Source of the DNA: RZZS01 sp964498755
GTDB lineage: Bacteria > Pseudomonadota > Alphaproteobacteria > Micavibrionales > Micavibrionaceae
Length of the DNA: 23,539 nucleotides
Direction of reading: 5' to 3'
Assembly (NCBI GenBank): GCA_964498755.1
Contig: CAZCIB010000038.1
Coordinates: 1-23,539, forward strand
The position numbers and the translations under genes were made by a program. Each line of letters opens with the position of its first letter. Position 1 is the stretch's first letter. This document shows, one piece after another, positions 1 through 8,102 of this stretch. Under the pieces are notes generated by a model. It searched no databases, was not told the DNA's origin, and was given only the letters and a program-made list of their open reading frames with translations.

Positions 1-978
1 CTCTATGAGGGCTATGGCTATGCGCGGGTCAAGCCGCCGCTGGCCGAGTTCGAGGACAGCCTGTTTTCCGGCGGGCCGGGGCAGGCGTTGTCCAGCGAGT
101 CGTTCCGCCTGATGGATCCGGTCTCGCAGAAGATGATGGCGCTGCGCTCGGACGTCACGCCCCAGATCGCCCGGCTCGCGGCGTCCCGTTTATCAAAAGA
201 GGAAAGGCCGTTAAGGCTGGCCTATGCGGGCGAGGTGCTGCGGGTTTCGGGCTCGCAGTTGCGTCCCGAGCGGGAACTCTGCAAGGTCGGGTGCGAGGTA
301 ATCGGAGCGGAGTCGATTGAGGCCGATATCGAAATCGCCGTGCTGGCGGTGATGGGTTTGAAAGAAATCGGCCTGAGCGGGATTACGCTTGATCTCGCTA
401 TTCCGCCGCTGATCGGCGCGGTTTATGAGGCTTTTGCCGTCGATGCGAATGTTCGCGCCGTTTTCGATCAGGCCCTTGAAAAGCGGGATCATGACGGCCT
501 CGCGCAGATGGGCGAAGCGGGAAAAACGCTCGCCGCGCTGATGGGATGTATGGGCGAGTCCGGATCGGCGTTAAACGCGCTGAAGCGGCTTGATTTGCCG
601 GATGCGGCCGGGTCCCTTATTAATGCGCTCGAGCGGCTGGAGGCGCGCGTGAAATCCGCGTTCGCCGATCTTGGTCATACTGACGCGCAGGTTTCTCTTG
701 ATCCTGTCGAGCGGCGCGGCTTCGGTTATCATACGGGCGCGGCCTTTACGCTGTTCGCTGAAAACGTGCGCGGCGAGCTAGGGCGCGGCGGACGTTATAC
801 GCTCGGCTCCGGCGAGACCGCGACGGGCTTTACGCTCTATATGGACTCGCTTAGGCGCGTTTTGCCGAAATGCGCGGGCGGCGACGTAATAGACGTCCCG
901 GCGGAAACATCATGGGCGGAGCTGGAAAGCCTGCGCAAGGCGGGCAAGGGCGTGAGGCGGGGTTTGGCGCAGGGGTGA
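1..978 (+). CDS. hisZ: ATP phosphoribosyltransferase regulatory subunit HisZ (5' partial)
   Basis: This is a class-II histidyl-tRNA-synthetase-like protein that lacks tRNA charging. In the family it pairs with short-form HisG as the regulatory subunit for the first step of histidine synthesis. The frame is open from base 1, so the gene starts outside the window. Roughly the first 30 or so residues are missing, judged from the family. Visible class-II motifs are the segment around PPLAEFEDSL, then FRLMDPVSQKMMALRSDVTP (motif 2 region), RPERELCKVGCEVIG, and the late block GRGGRY. The TTG at 88 is in frame, but clear family sequence runs upstream of it, so it is not the start. The C-terminus stops soon after LRKAGKGVRRG. 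Relatives usually continue through a short GC-T-H-type tail, so the end may be slightly shortened. It is followed by purA in the same direction, a pairing common in alphaproteobacteria. Confidence 0.93.
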   Translation, partial: LYEGYGYARVKPPLAEFEDSLFSGGPGQALSSESFRLMDPVSQKMMALRSDVTPQIARLAASRLSKEERPLRLAYAGEVLRVSGSQLRPERELCKVGCEVIGAESIEADIEIAVLAVMGLKEIGLSGITLDLAIPPLIGAVYEAFAVDANVRAVFDQALEKRDHDGLAQMGEAGKTLAALMGCMGESGSALNALKRLDLPDAAGSLINALERLEARVKSAFADLGHTDAQVSLDPVERRGFGYHTGAAFTLFAENVRGELGRGGRYTLGSGETATGFTLYMDSLRRVLPKCAGGDVIDVPAETSWAELESLRKAGKGVRRGLAQG

Positions 979-1008
979 ATGCTCTGAACGATTATTCGTT
1001 CTCGCACT

Positions 1009-1088
1009 GTCATCCCGGTGCAAACCGGGATCCACTCGTCTTTCTTTGCGAAGTTTGATATATAGATTCCGGCTTTCGCCGGAATGAC
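1009..1088. repeat. Dispersed palindromic intergenic repeat (REP/MITE-like)
   Basis: This 80-bp element lies between hisZ and purA. Its outer ends, GTCATCCCGG at 1009 and CCGGAATGAC ending at 1088, are inverted repeats with one mismatch. Each end also holds its own small hairpin: CCCGG-TGCAAA-CCGGG on the left and TTCCGGC-TTTC-GCCGGAA on the right. On the reverse strand it translates into the peptide PAKAGI...WIPVCTGMT, which is a familiar signature of short palindromic repeats scattered through many proteobacterial genomes. It ends 12 bp before the purA Shine-Dalgarno and so occupies most of the leader. Only one copy is in the window, so its dispersed nature is inferred from that peptide signature. 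Confidence 0.8.
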
Positions 1089-1110
1089 GGGAAAAAGATA
1101 AAGGAAAACC

Positions 1111-2400
1111 ATGGCCAATGTTGCGGTGATCGGCTCACAGTGGGGCGATGAGGGAAAAGGAAAAATCGTTGACTGGCTGTCGAGCCGGGCTGACGTCGTC
1201 GTGCGCTTTCAGGGCGGGCACAACGCCGGGCATACGCTTGTGATCGACGGCGTGGAATACAAGCTGCATTTGCTTCCATCGGGCATCGTGCGCAAGGGCA
1301 AGCTGTCCGTGATCGGCAACGGCGTTGTGGTCGATCCGTGGGCGCTGATGGATGAAATCGAAACCGTGCGCGGCAAGGGCGTAGACATCAGCCCGGATAA
1401 TCTGTTGATTGCGGAAAACGTTCATTTGATTCTGCCGGTTCACGCGGCGCTTGACCGCGCGATGGAAAAGGCGCGCGGCAAGGCCTCGATTGGCACGACG
1501 GGGCGCGGCATCGGGCCGTGTTATGAGGATAAAATCGCCCGGCGCGGAATTCGTCTGTGTGATCTGCGGCATCCGGATTACGTGCGCGAGCGGCTCGAGG
1601 TCATGATGGTGCATCATAATGCGCTGCTCAAAGGGCTTGAAGTCGAGGCCTTCGACTCCTCCAAAATATGCGACGATCTGATGGAGCTGTCTGAGAAAAT
1701 CCTGCCCTATGCCGGGCCGGTGTGGCGGACGCTGGACGAGTCGCGCCGGGCAAACAAAAAGATCCTCTTCGAGGGCGCGCAGGGCACGATGCTTGATATC
1801 GATCACGGCACCTATCCGTTCGTGACGTCCTCCAATACCGTGTCGGCTGCGGCCGGGTCGGGCGCGGGACTCAGCCCGCATCACCTCAATTACGCGCTTG
1901 GGATTACAAAGGCTTATACGACGCGGGTCGGATCGGGTCCGTTTCCGACGGAATTGCTTGATGAGACCGGCGAGACGCTCGGGCGGCGCGGTCATGAATT
2001 CGGCACGACGACGGGACGGAAACGCCGCTGCGGCTGGTTCGACGCGGTGATGGTCCGGCAGGCTGTCAAGATCGGCGGCATCGACGGCATTGCGCTCACC
2101 AAGCTTGACGTGCTTGACGGTTTTGACGAGCTGAAAATCTGCACCGCTTATGAATATGAAGGCGAAACGCTCGATTACCTGCCGTCTTCGCCGCTCGCGC
2201 AGGAGAAGATCAAGCCTGTTTATCAAACGGTATCCGGCTGGAAAACCAGCACGCAAGGCGCGCGTAAATGGACAGACCTGCCCGCCGAGGCGATCAAGTA
2301 TATCAAGCTGGTTGAAGACCTGATCGGCGCGCCGGTGGCGATGTTGTCGACGAGCCCGGACAGGGACGACACGATCCTCGTGCATGATCCCTTTATCTAG
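1111..2400 (+). CDS. purA: Adenylosuccinate synthetase PurA
   Basis: PurA catalyses the GTP-dependent joining of IMP and aspartate to adenylosuccinate, the first committed step to AMP, in the cytoplasm. The 429-residue length matches the bacterial family. The N-terminal GTP-binding and catalytic block GSQWGDEGKGKIVD (residues 8-21) holds the catalytic Asp, and GGHNAGHT follows with the catalytic His. Also visible are GTTGRGIGPCYEDK, EGAQGTMLDIDHGTYPFVTS and the late TTTGRKRRCGWFD loop that binds IMP and aspartate. The ATG start has an AAGGA ribosome site at 1101-1105, six bases upstream. It follows hisZ on the same strand, but the palindromic repeat and a 132-bp gap separate them, so it may be transcribed partly on its own. 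No convincing -35/-10 pair was found in that gap. Confidence 0.98.
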   Translation: MANVAVIGSQWGDEGKGKIVDWLSSRADVVVRFQGGHNAGHTLVIDGVEYKLHLLPSGIVRKGKLSVIGNGVVVDPWALMDEIETVRGKGVDISPDNLLIAENVHLILPVHAALDRAMEKARGKASIGTTGRGIGPCYEDKIARRGIRLCDLRHPDYVRERLEVMMVHHNALLKGLEVEAFDSSKICDDLMELSEKILPYAGPVWRTLDESRRANKKILFEGAQGTMLDIDHGTYPFVTSSNTVSAAAGSGAGLSPHHLNYALGITKAYTTRVGSGPFPTELLDETGETLGRRGHEFGTTTGRKRRCGWFDAVMVRQAVKIGGIDGIALTKLDVLDGFDELKICTAYEYEGETLDYLPSSPLAQEKIKPVYQTVSGWKTSTQGARKWTDLPAEAIKYIKLVEDLIGAPVAMLSTSPDRDDTILVHDPFI

Positions 2401-2405
2401 TCCGT

Positions 2406-2434
2406 TTTACATTGTCCATGCCAAAGGGTATGAT
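2406..2434 (+). promoter_or_regulatory. Predicted sigma70-type promoter for the pseudokinase operon
   Basis: TTTACA at 2406-2411 (5 of 6 to consensus) is separated by 17 bp from TATGAT at 2429-2434 (5 of 6). It starts just after the purA stop codon. It predicts a start near 2441 and a leader of about 54 bases to the ATG at 2495. This is a pattern match only. Confidence 0.5.
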
Positions 2435-2494
2435 TGAAAAAGGCGATTTGTTTGTGGTCGCCGCACATCCTCCTGTCTTCGGGATTCTGTTCAG

Positions 2495-4651
2495 ATGAGT
2501 GACGTAACCAGCGGCCCGGCTCCGGAATCGGAAAGCGAAAAAGAGCGCGGACAAGCTGCAGTCTCCAAAGGCGACAAAACGCCTCCGGAAGGCGCGCAGG
2601 ACATCGACATAACCGAAATCGCCGCCGACCAGCCTGAAGCTGAAGTGACGAGCTATGGCACGGTTACGATCAACAAGACGATCGAGATTAATCCAACCAA
2701 GCGGCTAAAAAAGTACGACGTAGGCGAGGTCAAGGCTTACGAGGCGATCGGGACGGGTAAAAGCGCGGGCTCACATTTCGCGCTGGTCTGCGAGAGCCAT
2801 ATCGGGCCACGCATGCTGTCGCGGGAGGTTTTCAGCGGCTTTGTTAATCCAAGCCTTGTGCGTCTGGCAACTTCCGGAATTGTTTACTGGCCGCCTGCGA
2901 AAGAGGAGCGTTTTGTCTTTGTCTATGAAGACGTACTTGGCAAGCCGCTAGTTGAGAAGGGCGCGCCCCTGGCTTTGGGACTGAAGCACGATGACGTAAT
3001 GAATTTGCTCCTGAAGCCGATGATTACTGTTTTACGAGACTTCAGAGATAAAGACTTCGTCCATGGCAATATCCGGTCGGACAACATTTTTCTGAGCCGT
3101 AATAGTGGCGCGGAGAAAATTATCCTTGGAGAATGCCTGAGTACGCCGCCATCCTACGCGCAACCTGCGCTATTCGAGCCTGTCGAACGCGCGATGGCTG
3201 ATCCTGTGGCAAAAGGCCTGGGCAAGAGCAGTGATGATCTTTATGCCCTTGGCGTATGCATCGGCATTCTGCTGCGACACCACGATCCGCTGGAGGGGAT
3301 GAGCCATCAGGATATTATCCGTTACAAGCTGGAGCACGGATCTTATGCCGCAATAACAGGCAAAGACAGGTTTACGGGCGCGATCCTTGAACTGATGCGG
3401 GGGCTTTTAAACGATGATTCCGCGCAGCGCTGGAATTTTGACGAAGTAGAGTCCTGGATGGATGGACAGCGTCTCAGCCCGAAACAAAACGTTAAGAAGA
3501 TAAAAGCCGCGCGGCCGCTTAGCTTTAACGGTAAAAAATATATTATGCCAAGTCTTCTGGCGTATGACCTGGAAAACAATGTGGCTGAAGCCTCGCAAAT
3601 GGTCGAAAGCGGGGAGCTGGAGCAATGGCTGGAACGTTCGCTTGAAATCAAGCACGCGGGAGAGCTTATTGAAAAAGCAATCCGTTCCGCCTCTGAGCTT
3701 GGCAAGGGCTCAGGGTACAAGGAAAGGCTTGCGAACAGAATTTCCGTGCTGCTCGACCCGAGAGCGCCGCTGAGGCTCTACGGTAAGCGCATGTTCCCGG
3801 AGGGCATAGGGAACGCCCTGACGGAGACGATTTTAGGAAAGAAGGATGTGCAGCCTTTTGCGGATATGATCAGTGACCAGACTGTACTTTACTGGCTTGA
3901 CGTCGGCGATGCGGAGCGTTCGGACGCCAGCGCGCTTATCAGCCGTTTCGAGACGGCGCGCGCGTATGTAAAGCTGCGTAACATGGGGCATGGCATTGAG
4001 CGTTGTCTTTATATTCTCAACCCGGAATGTCCCTGCCTCAGTGAAAAGTTTAAAGACTATTACGTGTTAACGCCCGAGCAGCTGATTATGGCGTTTGAGG
4101 ATATGTGCGCGAAGGGAAAGGCGCCCGTTCGTTTTCTTGACAGACATGTCGCGGCTTTCCTGTCCGTGCGCGACCGCAACATGATCGACCCTCATCTTGT
4201 TGATATCAATTCGGAGCGAGAGTATTTGCGCATAATAGGGGAGATCAAAACGCTGGCTTCGATACAACAGCGTTCGAGGATGGATAAATTCCCGGAAATT
4301 GCGAAAACCATCGCAAAGAATCTGGGGCCGGTTTACAGCAGGTTGCATGACCGTGATCAACGCCGCATTATTGCCGAAAAGATTGACAAAGTTAGAGACA
4401 GCGGCGACCTGAGCAAGATATCGCAGCTGATTGAATCGGAAGACATCTACAAGCGCGACTATCGAAACTTTCGCAATGCCATGCTTGAATATTCCGCGCT
4501 CAAAAAGGAGAAGGGAAAGCTTGAGGAGCAACTGGAAAAGCAAGGTCAATTCGGCAGAGAAACCGGGCGTCAGATTGCGGCGCTCTTTTCGGCTGGTTTT
4601 TCTGCGTTTATTATCTTTATTCTCGCCCTCTTTATTTTTACCTCGTCCTGA
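2495..4651 (+). CDS. Tail-anchored protein kinase-like protein (predicted pseudokinase)
   Basis: This 718-residue protein has an unrecognised full-length architecture. Residues 1-55 are acidic and low-complexity. Residues 73-325 resemble a Ser/Thr kinase fold: a catalytic-loop-like HGNIRSDNIFL at 190-200, an FEP element at 228-230 in the APE position, SSDDLYALGV at 245-254 matching helix F, and an Arg (R312) near the end of the lobe. Key catalytic residues are gone. The HRD Asp is Asn192, the following Lys is Arg194, DFG reads LGE (211-213), and no beta-3 lysine is evident near ALVCE (96-100). Residues 340-660 are mostly helical without a recognised domain. A charged coiled-coil-like stretch (665-685) precedes one C-terminal membrane helix (about 694-715), so most of the protein should face the cytoplasm. 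The start has no clear Shine-Dalgarno, but no other early Met exists. It sits 2 bp upstream of a membrane-protein gene and about 0.65 kb before the pilus genes. Function is unknown; a scaffold or regulatory role is inference. Confidence 0.85.
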   Translation: MSDVTSGPAPESESEKERGQAAVSKGDKTPPEGAQDIDITEIAADQPEAEVTSYGTVTINKTIEINPTKRLKKYDVGEVKAYEAIGTGKSAGSHFALVCESHIGPRMLSREVFSGFVNPSLVRLATSGIVYWPPAKEERFVFVYEDVLGKPLVEKGAPLALGLKHDDVMNLLLKPMITVLRDFRDKDFVHGNIRSDNIFLSRNSGAEKIILGECLSTPPSYAQPALFEPVERAMADPVAKGLGKSSDDLYALGVCIGILLRHHDPLEGMSHQDIIRYKLEHGSYAAITGKDRFTGAILELMRGLLNDDSAQRWNFDEVESWMDGQRLSPKQNVKKIKAARPLSFNGKKYIMPSLLAYDLENNVAEASQMVESGELEQWLERSLEIKHAGELIEKAIRSASELGKGSGYKERLANRISVLLDPRAPLRLYGKRMFPEGIGNALTETILGKKDVQPFADMISDQTVLYWLDVGDAERSDASALISRFETARAYVKLRNMGHGIERCLYILNPECPCLSEKFKDYYVLTPEQLIMAFEDMCAKGKAPVRFLDRHVAAFLSVRDRNMIDPHLVDINSEREYLRIIGEIKTLASIQQRSRMDKFPEIAKTIAKNLGPVYSRLHDRDQRRIIAEKIDKVRDSGDLSKISQLIESEDIYKRDYRNFRNAMLEYSALKKEKGKLEEQLEKQGQFGRETGRQIAALFSAGFSAFIIFILALFIFTSS

Positions 4652-4653
4652 TC

Positions 4654-5184
4654 ATGTTGAGACCTGTTGGAAAGCGTAGAAAAAAAACGACCTGGAAGGG
4701 CCAGGTCCTGCTTTTGTTTACTTTTATACTCGCAGTTGTTTTCATTCCGACAACCGTCCTCCTGATTGTCGGGATGCTGCCTTCGATGGTTGCGGCCGCT
4801 TTTGACGGCTCTTCGCGCAAGTCCCTGGGCATTAGCGTGGGTTCCATGAATCTGGCCGGGTGTTTCCCTTTCGTGCTGGACCTGTGGACCACTAATCACA
4901 CAATCGAACAGACTTTTCAGATTTTATCGGACCCGCTGACAATCGTGATTATGTATCTCGCGGCGGCCGGAGGATACGTTATTGACTGGGCTGTGACGGG
5001 AACGGTCTCGATTTTTATGGCTGAGCGCGGCAGGGCCCGCATACAGGAGATCGAGAAGACTCATGAAGAGTTGAAAAAACGCTGGGGGCCGGAAGTCGCC
5101 GGAAATATGAAGCTGGATGATGACGGCTTTCCTCTGGATGACGCGGATAACGAGGGCGAAAAAGAAGAAGAGAATATATCTTAA
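4654..5184 (+). CDS. Small multi-pass membrane protein with acidic cytoplasmic tail, unknown function
   Basis: This 176-residue protein has a basic N-terminus (KRRKK) and a long hydrophobic stretch at residues 18-50. A weaker one (about 64-78) contains LAGCFPFVLDLW, and a third lies at about 92-118. A cytoplasmic helical tail (about 120-145) and a very acidic end (DDDG...EGEKEEE) follow. It resembles conserved hypothetical inner-membrane proteins seen in alphaproteobacteria, but I cannot name a family. The ATG lies 2 bp after the pseudokinase stop and has no Shine-Dalgarno of its own, which suggests translational coupling and joint function at the inner membrane. Its stop codon TAA lies 13 bp before the CtrA-type box of the pilus unit. 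No enzymatic motif is visible. Confidence 0.85.
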   Translation: MLRPVGKRRKKTTWKGQVLLLFTFILAVVFIPTTVLLIVGMLPSMVAAAFDGSSRKSLGISVGSMNLAGCFPFVLDLWTTNHTIEQTFQILSDPLTIVIMYLAAAGGYVIDWAVTGTVSIFMAERGRARIQEIEKTHEELKKRWGPEVAGNMKLDDDGFPLDDADNEGEKEEENIS

Positions 5185-5197
5185 ATGCGAGCGTTCC

Positions 5198-5230
5198 TTA
5201 AATTATTATTAATTTCTAGTGGGTTATTAT
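5198..5230 (+). promoter_or_regulatory. CtrA-type box and -10 element upstream of the tadE unit
   Basis: TTAA at 5198-5201 and TTAA at 5209-5212 are separated by exactly 7 bases, the known full CtrA recognition pattern of alphaproteobacteria. A TATTAT element at 5225-5230 could be the -10. The predicted start near 5237 would give a leader of about 70 bases to the tadE ATG at 5307. The same arrangement occurs in front of flp. Binding by CtrA is inferred; the ctrA gene is not in this window. Confidence 0.6.
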
Positions 5231-5306
5231 CAAGTATCGTGCCTGATGGCGTTTGCGCGTCACCGGGGGCGCATATTTGCGGCATGATCGTGGTAAAGTT
5301 GAAATT

Positions 5307-5852
5307 ATGAATATAAAACAAAAGTTTGCGGATTACTTTAAGAAAAAGGACGGCGCCACGGCTGTTGAATTCAGCCTGGTCGCGATTCCTTTTGTGTTTG
5401 CCGTGATCGGCGTTATTGAGGTGGCGATGATGTTTCTGGCGGCGACTCTCGTTGAGGGCAGCAACTCCACGGCTTCGCGCATGATCAAGACATGTCAGTT
5501 ACAGAATATGACAGGCGATCTTGAAACCATTTTCCGCGAAGAGTTCTGTGATCACGCGGTCACGTTGCATAATTGCGTCGGAGATCTCTTTGTTGAAGTG
5601 ATTACCATGCCTGATGACAGTTTCACGAGCGTAGAGAACTATCCGCTTTTGCTGGATGAGGATGATAACCCGGTCTCCCGCGGCTTTGACGCCGGGGATT
5701 CCAGTAAGGTTGTTCTTATCCGGACAGGGTATGACTACAAGCTTCTAACGCCTTTTCTGGGGCCGCTTCTCGGCGGCCCGGAATCAAGCAAGTTCTTTAT
5801 GTCGACAAATGTATTGCAGGTTGAGCCGTGTGATTTCGGCGGGGAGATTTAA
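5307..5852 (+). CDS. tadE: TadE-family minor pilin (pseudopilin)
   Basis: This 181-residue protein carries a type IV prepilin-like leader: basic residues (FKKKD), then Gly16 followed by ATAVEFSLV, with Glu at +5 of the predicted mature protein. A hydrophobic helix (about 20-42) follows, and then a periplasmic domain with several cysteines (CQLQN, FCDH, HNC, EPC near the end). TadE proteins are processed by the prepilin peptidase encoded downstream (CpaA type) and are needed for Flp pilus assembly. The frame is open back to a TTG at 5253, but ATG 5307 places the leader peptide at the usual length, so it is preferred. Its ribosome site is weak (GGTAAAG). Its stop overlaps the next ATG by one base (TAATG), so the two minor pilins are translationally coupled. 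Confidence 0.87.
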   Translation: MNIKQKFADYFKKKDGATAVEFSLVAIPFVFAVIGVIEVAMMFLAATLVEGSNSTASRMIKTCQLQNMTGDLETIFREEFCDHAVTLHNCVGDLFVEVITMPDDSFTSVENYPLLLDEDDNPVSRGFDAGDSSKVVLIRTGYDYKLLTPFLGPLLGGPESSKFFMSTNVLQVEPCDFGGEI

Positions 5853-6415
5853 TGGCGATTGTGAAACGCGCAGTTTTTACAAGTTTGATCAAACGCAAGC
5901 TGGCGCGGGAAGACGGTACGGCTGCGATCGAGGCCGGCATGCTTTTCCCGCTTTTGATTTTGCTCATGCTGGGCATGCTTGATGTCGGCTATGCGGTTCT
6001 GGCGGGACAAAAGACTATCCGCGCATCGCAAATTACGGCGGACCTGATTTCGCGCAAGCCATCGGTCAGCCTCAACGATATCGATGAAGCCATTTCAGCG
6101 GCAAAGTACGCGCTCCAGCCTTTTGAAACCACGTCTTTCGGCGTCGATATTGTGAGCATTGAGTATGACGATGATGACGAGCCGCAGATCTGCTGGCGGG
6201 AGACGCGCGATACCGAGCAAAATCTGGCGGTCATGGAGAGCGTGGCGGGTCTTGGCGTACAAGGAGACGGCATCATGGCTGTCACTGTATCTTTCAGTTA
6301 CGAGCCGTTGTTTTCATATGCCATTACAGGTCCAATTCAAATGCAGGAAGTCGCTTACGTGCGGGGACGGAAAAGTCCCGTTGTAGAAAAAAACGGCGAT
6401 TGTGACGCAAGCTAG
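5852..6415 (+). CDS. Second TadE/TadF-like minor pilin
   Basis: This 187-residue protein has the same design as its upstream neighbour: a basic leader (LIKRKLARED), Gly22, then TAAIEAGMLFPLL with Glu at +5, a hydrophobic helix (about 24-48), and a periplasmic part with few recognisable features. In Tad loci two such proteins commonly occur side by side (TadE and TadF) and are cleaved by the prepilin peptidase. Whether this one is the TadF equivalent cannot be decided by eye. The ATG overlaps the upstream stop by one base, which fixes the start. The gene ends 28 bp before the ATG chosen for the TadG-like gene. Confidence 0.87.
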   Translation: MAIVKRAVFTSLIKRKLAREDGTAAIEAGMLFPLLILLMLGMLDVGYAVLAGQKTIRASQITADLISRKPSVSLNDIDEAISAAKYALQPFETTSFGVDIVSIEYDDDDEPQICWRETRDTEQNLAVMESVAGLGVQGDGIMAVTVSFSYEPLFSYAITGPIQMQEVAYVRGRKSPVVEKNGDCDAS

Positions 6416-6443
6416 TCACAACGGAATAAATCGGGAGGGAACG

Positions 6444-7946
6444 ATGACATTCATCGGAAACAAGATAAAAGCAGCTTTTAAGAGATTGTCTCGAAGTTAT
6501 GCCATCGATCTGCGTGGTTCTATCGCGCCGATGTTTGCCATAGTATTGCCTGTTTTGGTTGGCGCTACCGGGATGGCGGTAGAAGTCGCCCAGTCCTATC
6601 TTGTGAAAGAGCGGCTGTCGCATGCGCTTGACTCCGCAGCGCTGGCCGGAGCGGCGTCCTCAGCCGACCCGGAAACAATTAAAAAGAGAGTCGAAGATTT
6701 CTTTTATATGAATTACCCGCCCGAAAAAGTCGGCACAACTTACGATCTGGAAGTTGAGGTTGTTGGCGAAAAAGTAAACGTCAAGGCAAAGGCGAAGTTT
6801 CACACGAACTTTCTGCGCGCGATTAATATCAGCGCCGTCCCCGTTTCGGCGCAGACGGAAGTGACGCGCGAAGTGCAGGGCATCGAGGTCGTGCTTGTGC
6901 TGGACGTGACCGGGTCGATGGCCAGCGGCAGCCGTTATATCGAACTGCAAAAGGCCGCCTATGAATTCATTAACACGTTGTACTCGCGCGTGAAGGATCC
7001 TGCTTATCTGCGTATCGGGATTGTGCCCTACGCCTCGACGGTGAATGTCGGCAGCGTCGCGCCGGAGCTGGTAGGGGCGGATCCGAGTACGGGACAAATA
7101 CCGGGCCTGCCGGCTGGCGTTATTTACGACCCCGAAGATGAAACGCAATGGGCAGGCTGCGTTTACGCGCGCGATCCGGATGACGACGTCCTTGATACGG
7201 ATATGGATGACGGCGGTCTCTGGGATCCGTTCTGGTGGGCGCACAGCGAAACCAACCAGTGGGATTCAAGCGTGGACGAGGACGCGGAAATCGATACGAG
7301 ACATGAGATCACTTATCAGACCGATGACGGTTACGAGATCGCCCGCGTGACCAGTACGCTCGGAAACAACAAGACGACGCCCAATCTCGGCTGTCCTGTT
7401 GATAATCCGATCGTGCCTCTGACGAATGACAGAACGGTTCTGGACACGGCGACAAGGAATTTGACCTACTGGAACCGGGGCGGGACGTTCGGATCGGTCG
7501 GCATGGCCTGGGGCTGGCGCGTTCTGTCGCCGATGGAGCCTTTTACGCAAGGCCGGTCCTATGACGATCCGTACTGGCGGAAATACGCGTTGATCATGAC
7601 CGACGGCGACAACGGCTTTTACTGTCATACCAACGGAAATTGCAGCAGCGGCAGGCCGCAGGACGATACGGCTTACGGCATGCTCCGGGACAACAGGCTC
7701 GGCACGACGAGCAAGGGAAACGCCACGACAAAGATAGACGATAAATTCGTCGAAATTTGCGAAAACATGAAGGATGAGGGGATTTCACTCTACAGCATCG
7801 TGTTCAAGGCCAGCGGCAACACGGAAGAGGTTTTTAAGTCTTGTTCAGGCGAAAGCAATTATAACTTCGTTGAGGAGGCGGACGAGCTGAAAGACGTGTT
7901 CGCGATGGTTGCCAAGGAAATCAGCAATCTGCATATCTCCCAGTAA
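6444..7946 (+). CDS. tadG: TadG-like pilus protein with von Willebrand factor A domain
   Basis: This 500-residue protein begins with the TadG N-terminal module: RGSIAPMFAIVLPVLVGATG (24-43), one membrane helix, then a long amphipathic stretch ending SAALAGAASS. The rest is periplasmic. A vWA domain starts at EVVLVLDVTGSM with the metal-binding DxTGS (154-158). A second MIDAS Thr is likely in GGTFGSVGMAWGWRVLSP (346-363), and ALIMTDGDN (382-390) supplies the third element. The C-terminus ends with the usual TadG-type AKEISNLHISQ. Between the first two vWA elements lies a long Asp/Trp-rich insert (about 228-330). ATG 6444 is chosen over an upstream in-frame GTG (6402) because a GGGAGGGA site sits at 6433-6440 and the GTG overlaps the previous gene. 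It is the last gene before a strong terminator. Confidence 0.9.
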   Translation: MTFIGNKIKAAFKRLSRSYAIDLRGSIAPMFAIVLPVLVGATGMAVEVAQSYLVKERLSHALDSAALAGAASSADPETIKKRVEDFFYMNYPPEKVGTTYDLEVEVVGEKVNVKAKAKFHTNFLRAINISAVPVSAQTEVTREVQGIEVVLVLDVTGSMASGSRYIELQKAAYEFINTLYSRVKDPAYLRIGIVPYASTVNVGSVAPELVGADPSTGQIPGLPAGVIYDPEDETQWAGCVYARDPDDDVLDTDMDDGGLWDPFWWAHSETNQWDSSVDEDAEIDTRHEITYQTDDGYEIARVTSTLGNNKTTPNLGCPVDNPIVPLTNDRTVLDTATRNLTYWNRGGTFGSVGMAWGWRVLSPMEPFTQGRSYDDPYWRKYALIMTDGDNGFYCHTNGNCSSGRPQDDTAYGMLRDNRLGTTSKGNATTKIDDKFVEICENMKDEGISLYSIVFKASGNTEEVFKSCSGESNYNFVEEADELKDVFAMVAKEISNLHISQ

Positions 7947-7960
7947 CATGAATAATTTTG

Positions 7961-7998
7961 TAAACAAAGCCCGGCGCATAAGCGCCGGGCTTTGTTTA
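7961..7998 (+). terminator. Strong perfect-stem terminator after tadG
   Basis: The 17-base arm TAAACAAAGCCCGGCGC (7961-7977) pairs perfectly with 7982-7998 around a 4-base loop ATAA. The upper stem is GC-rich and is flanked by A and T tracts, so it can act in either direction. It separates the minor-pilin/tadG unit from the flp promoter. Confidence 0.88.
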
Positions 7999-8102
7999 GC
8001 AGGACGTATCGAGGTCGATTTTGGGCGTTTTTATAAAAAGTTTAATTCTAGATCGAAAGAGTTAAAAATTTATTTCGAATTTTAAAGTAATGAAAAAAGA
8101 CT

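Noticed and set aside
837..1118. Minus-strand open frame containing PAKAGI...WIPVCTGMT
   Set aside because: The peptide is the translation of the palindromic repeat at 1009-1088, not a protein.
1135..2385. Long open frame on the minus strand opposite purA
   Set aside because: It is the exact antisense of a well-conserved gene, rich in Arg/His, with no ribosome site or family motif.
5253..5306. Upstream TTG start for tadE adding 18 residues
   Set aside because: The extra residues would lengthen the prepilin leader without a ribosome site; ATG 5307 gives the usual leader.
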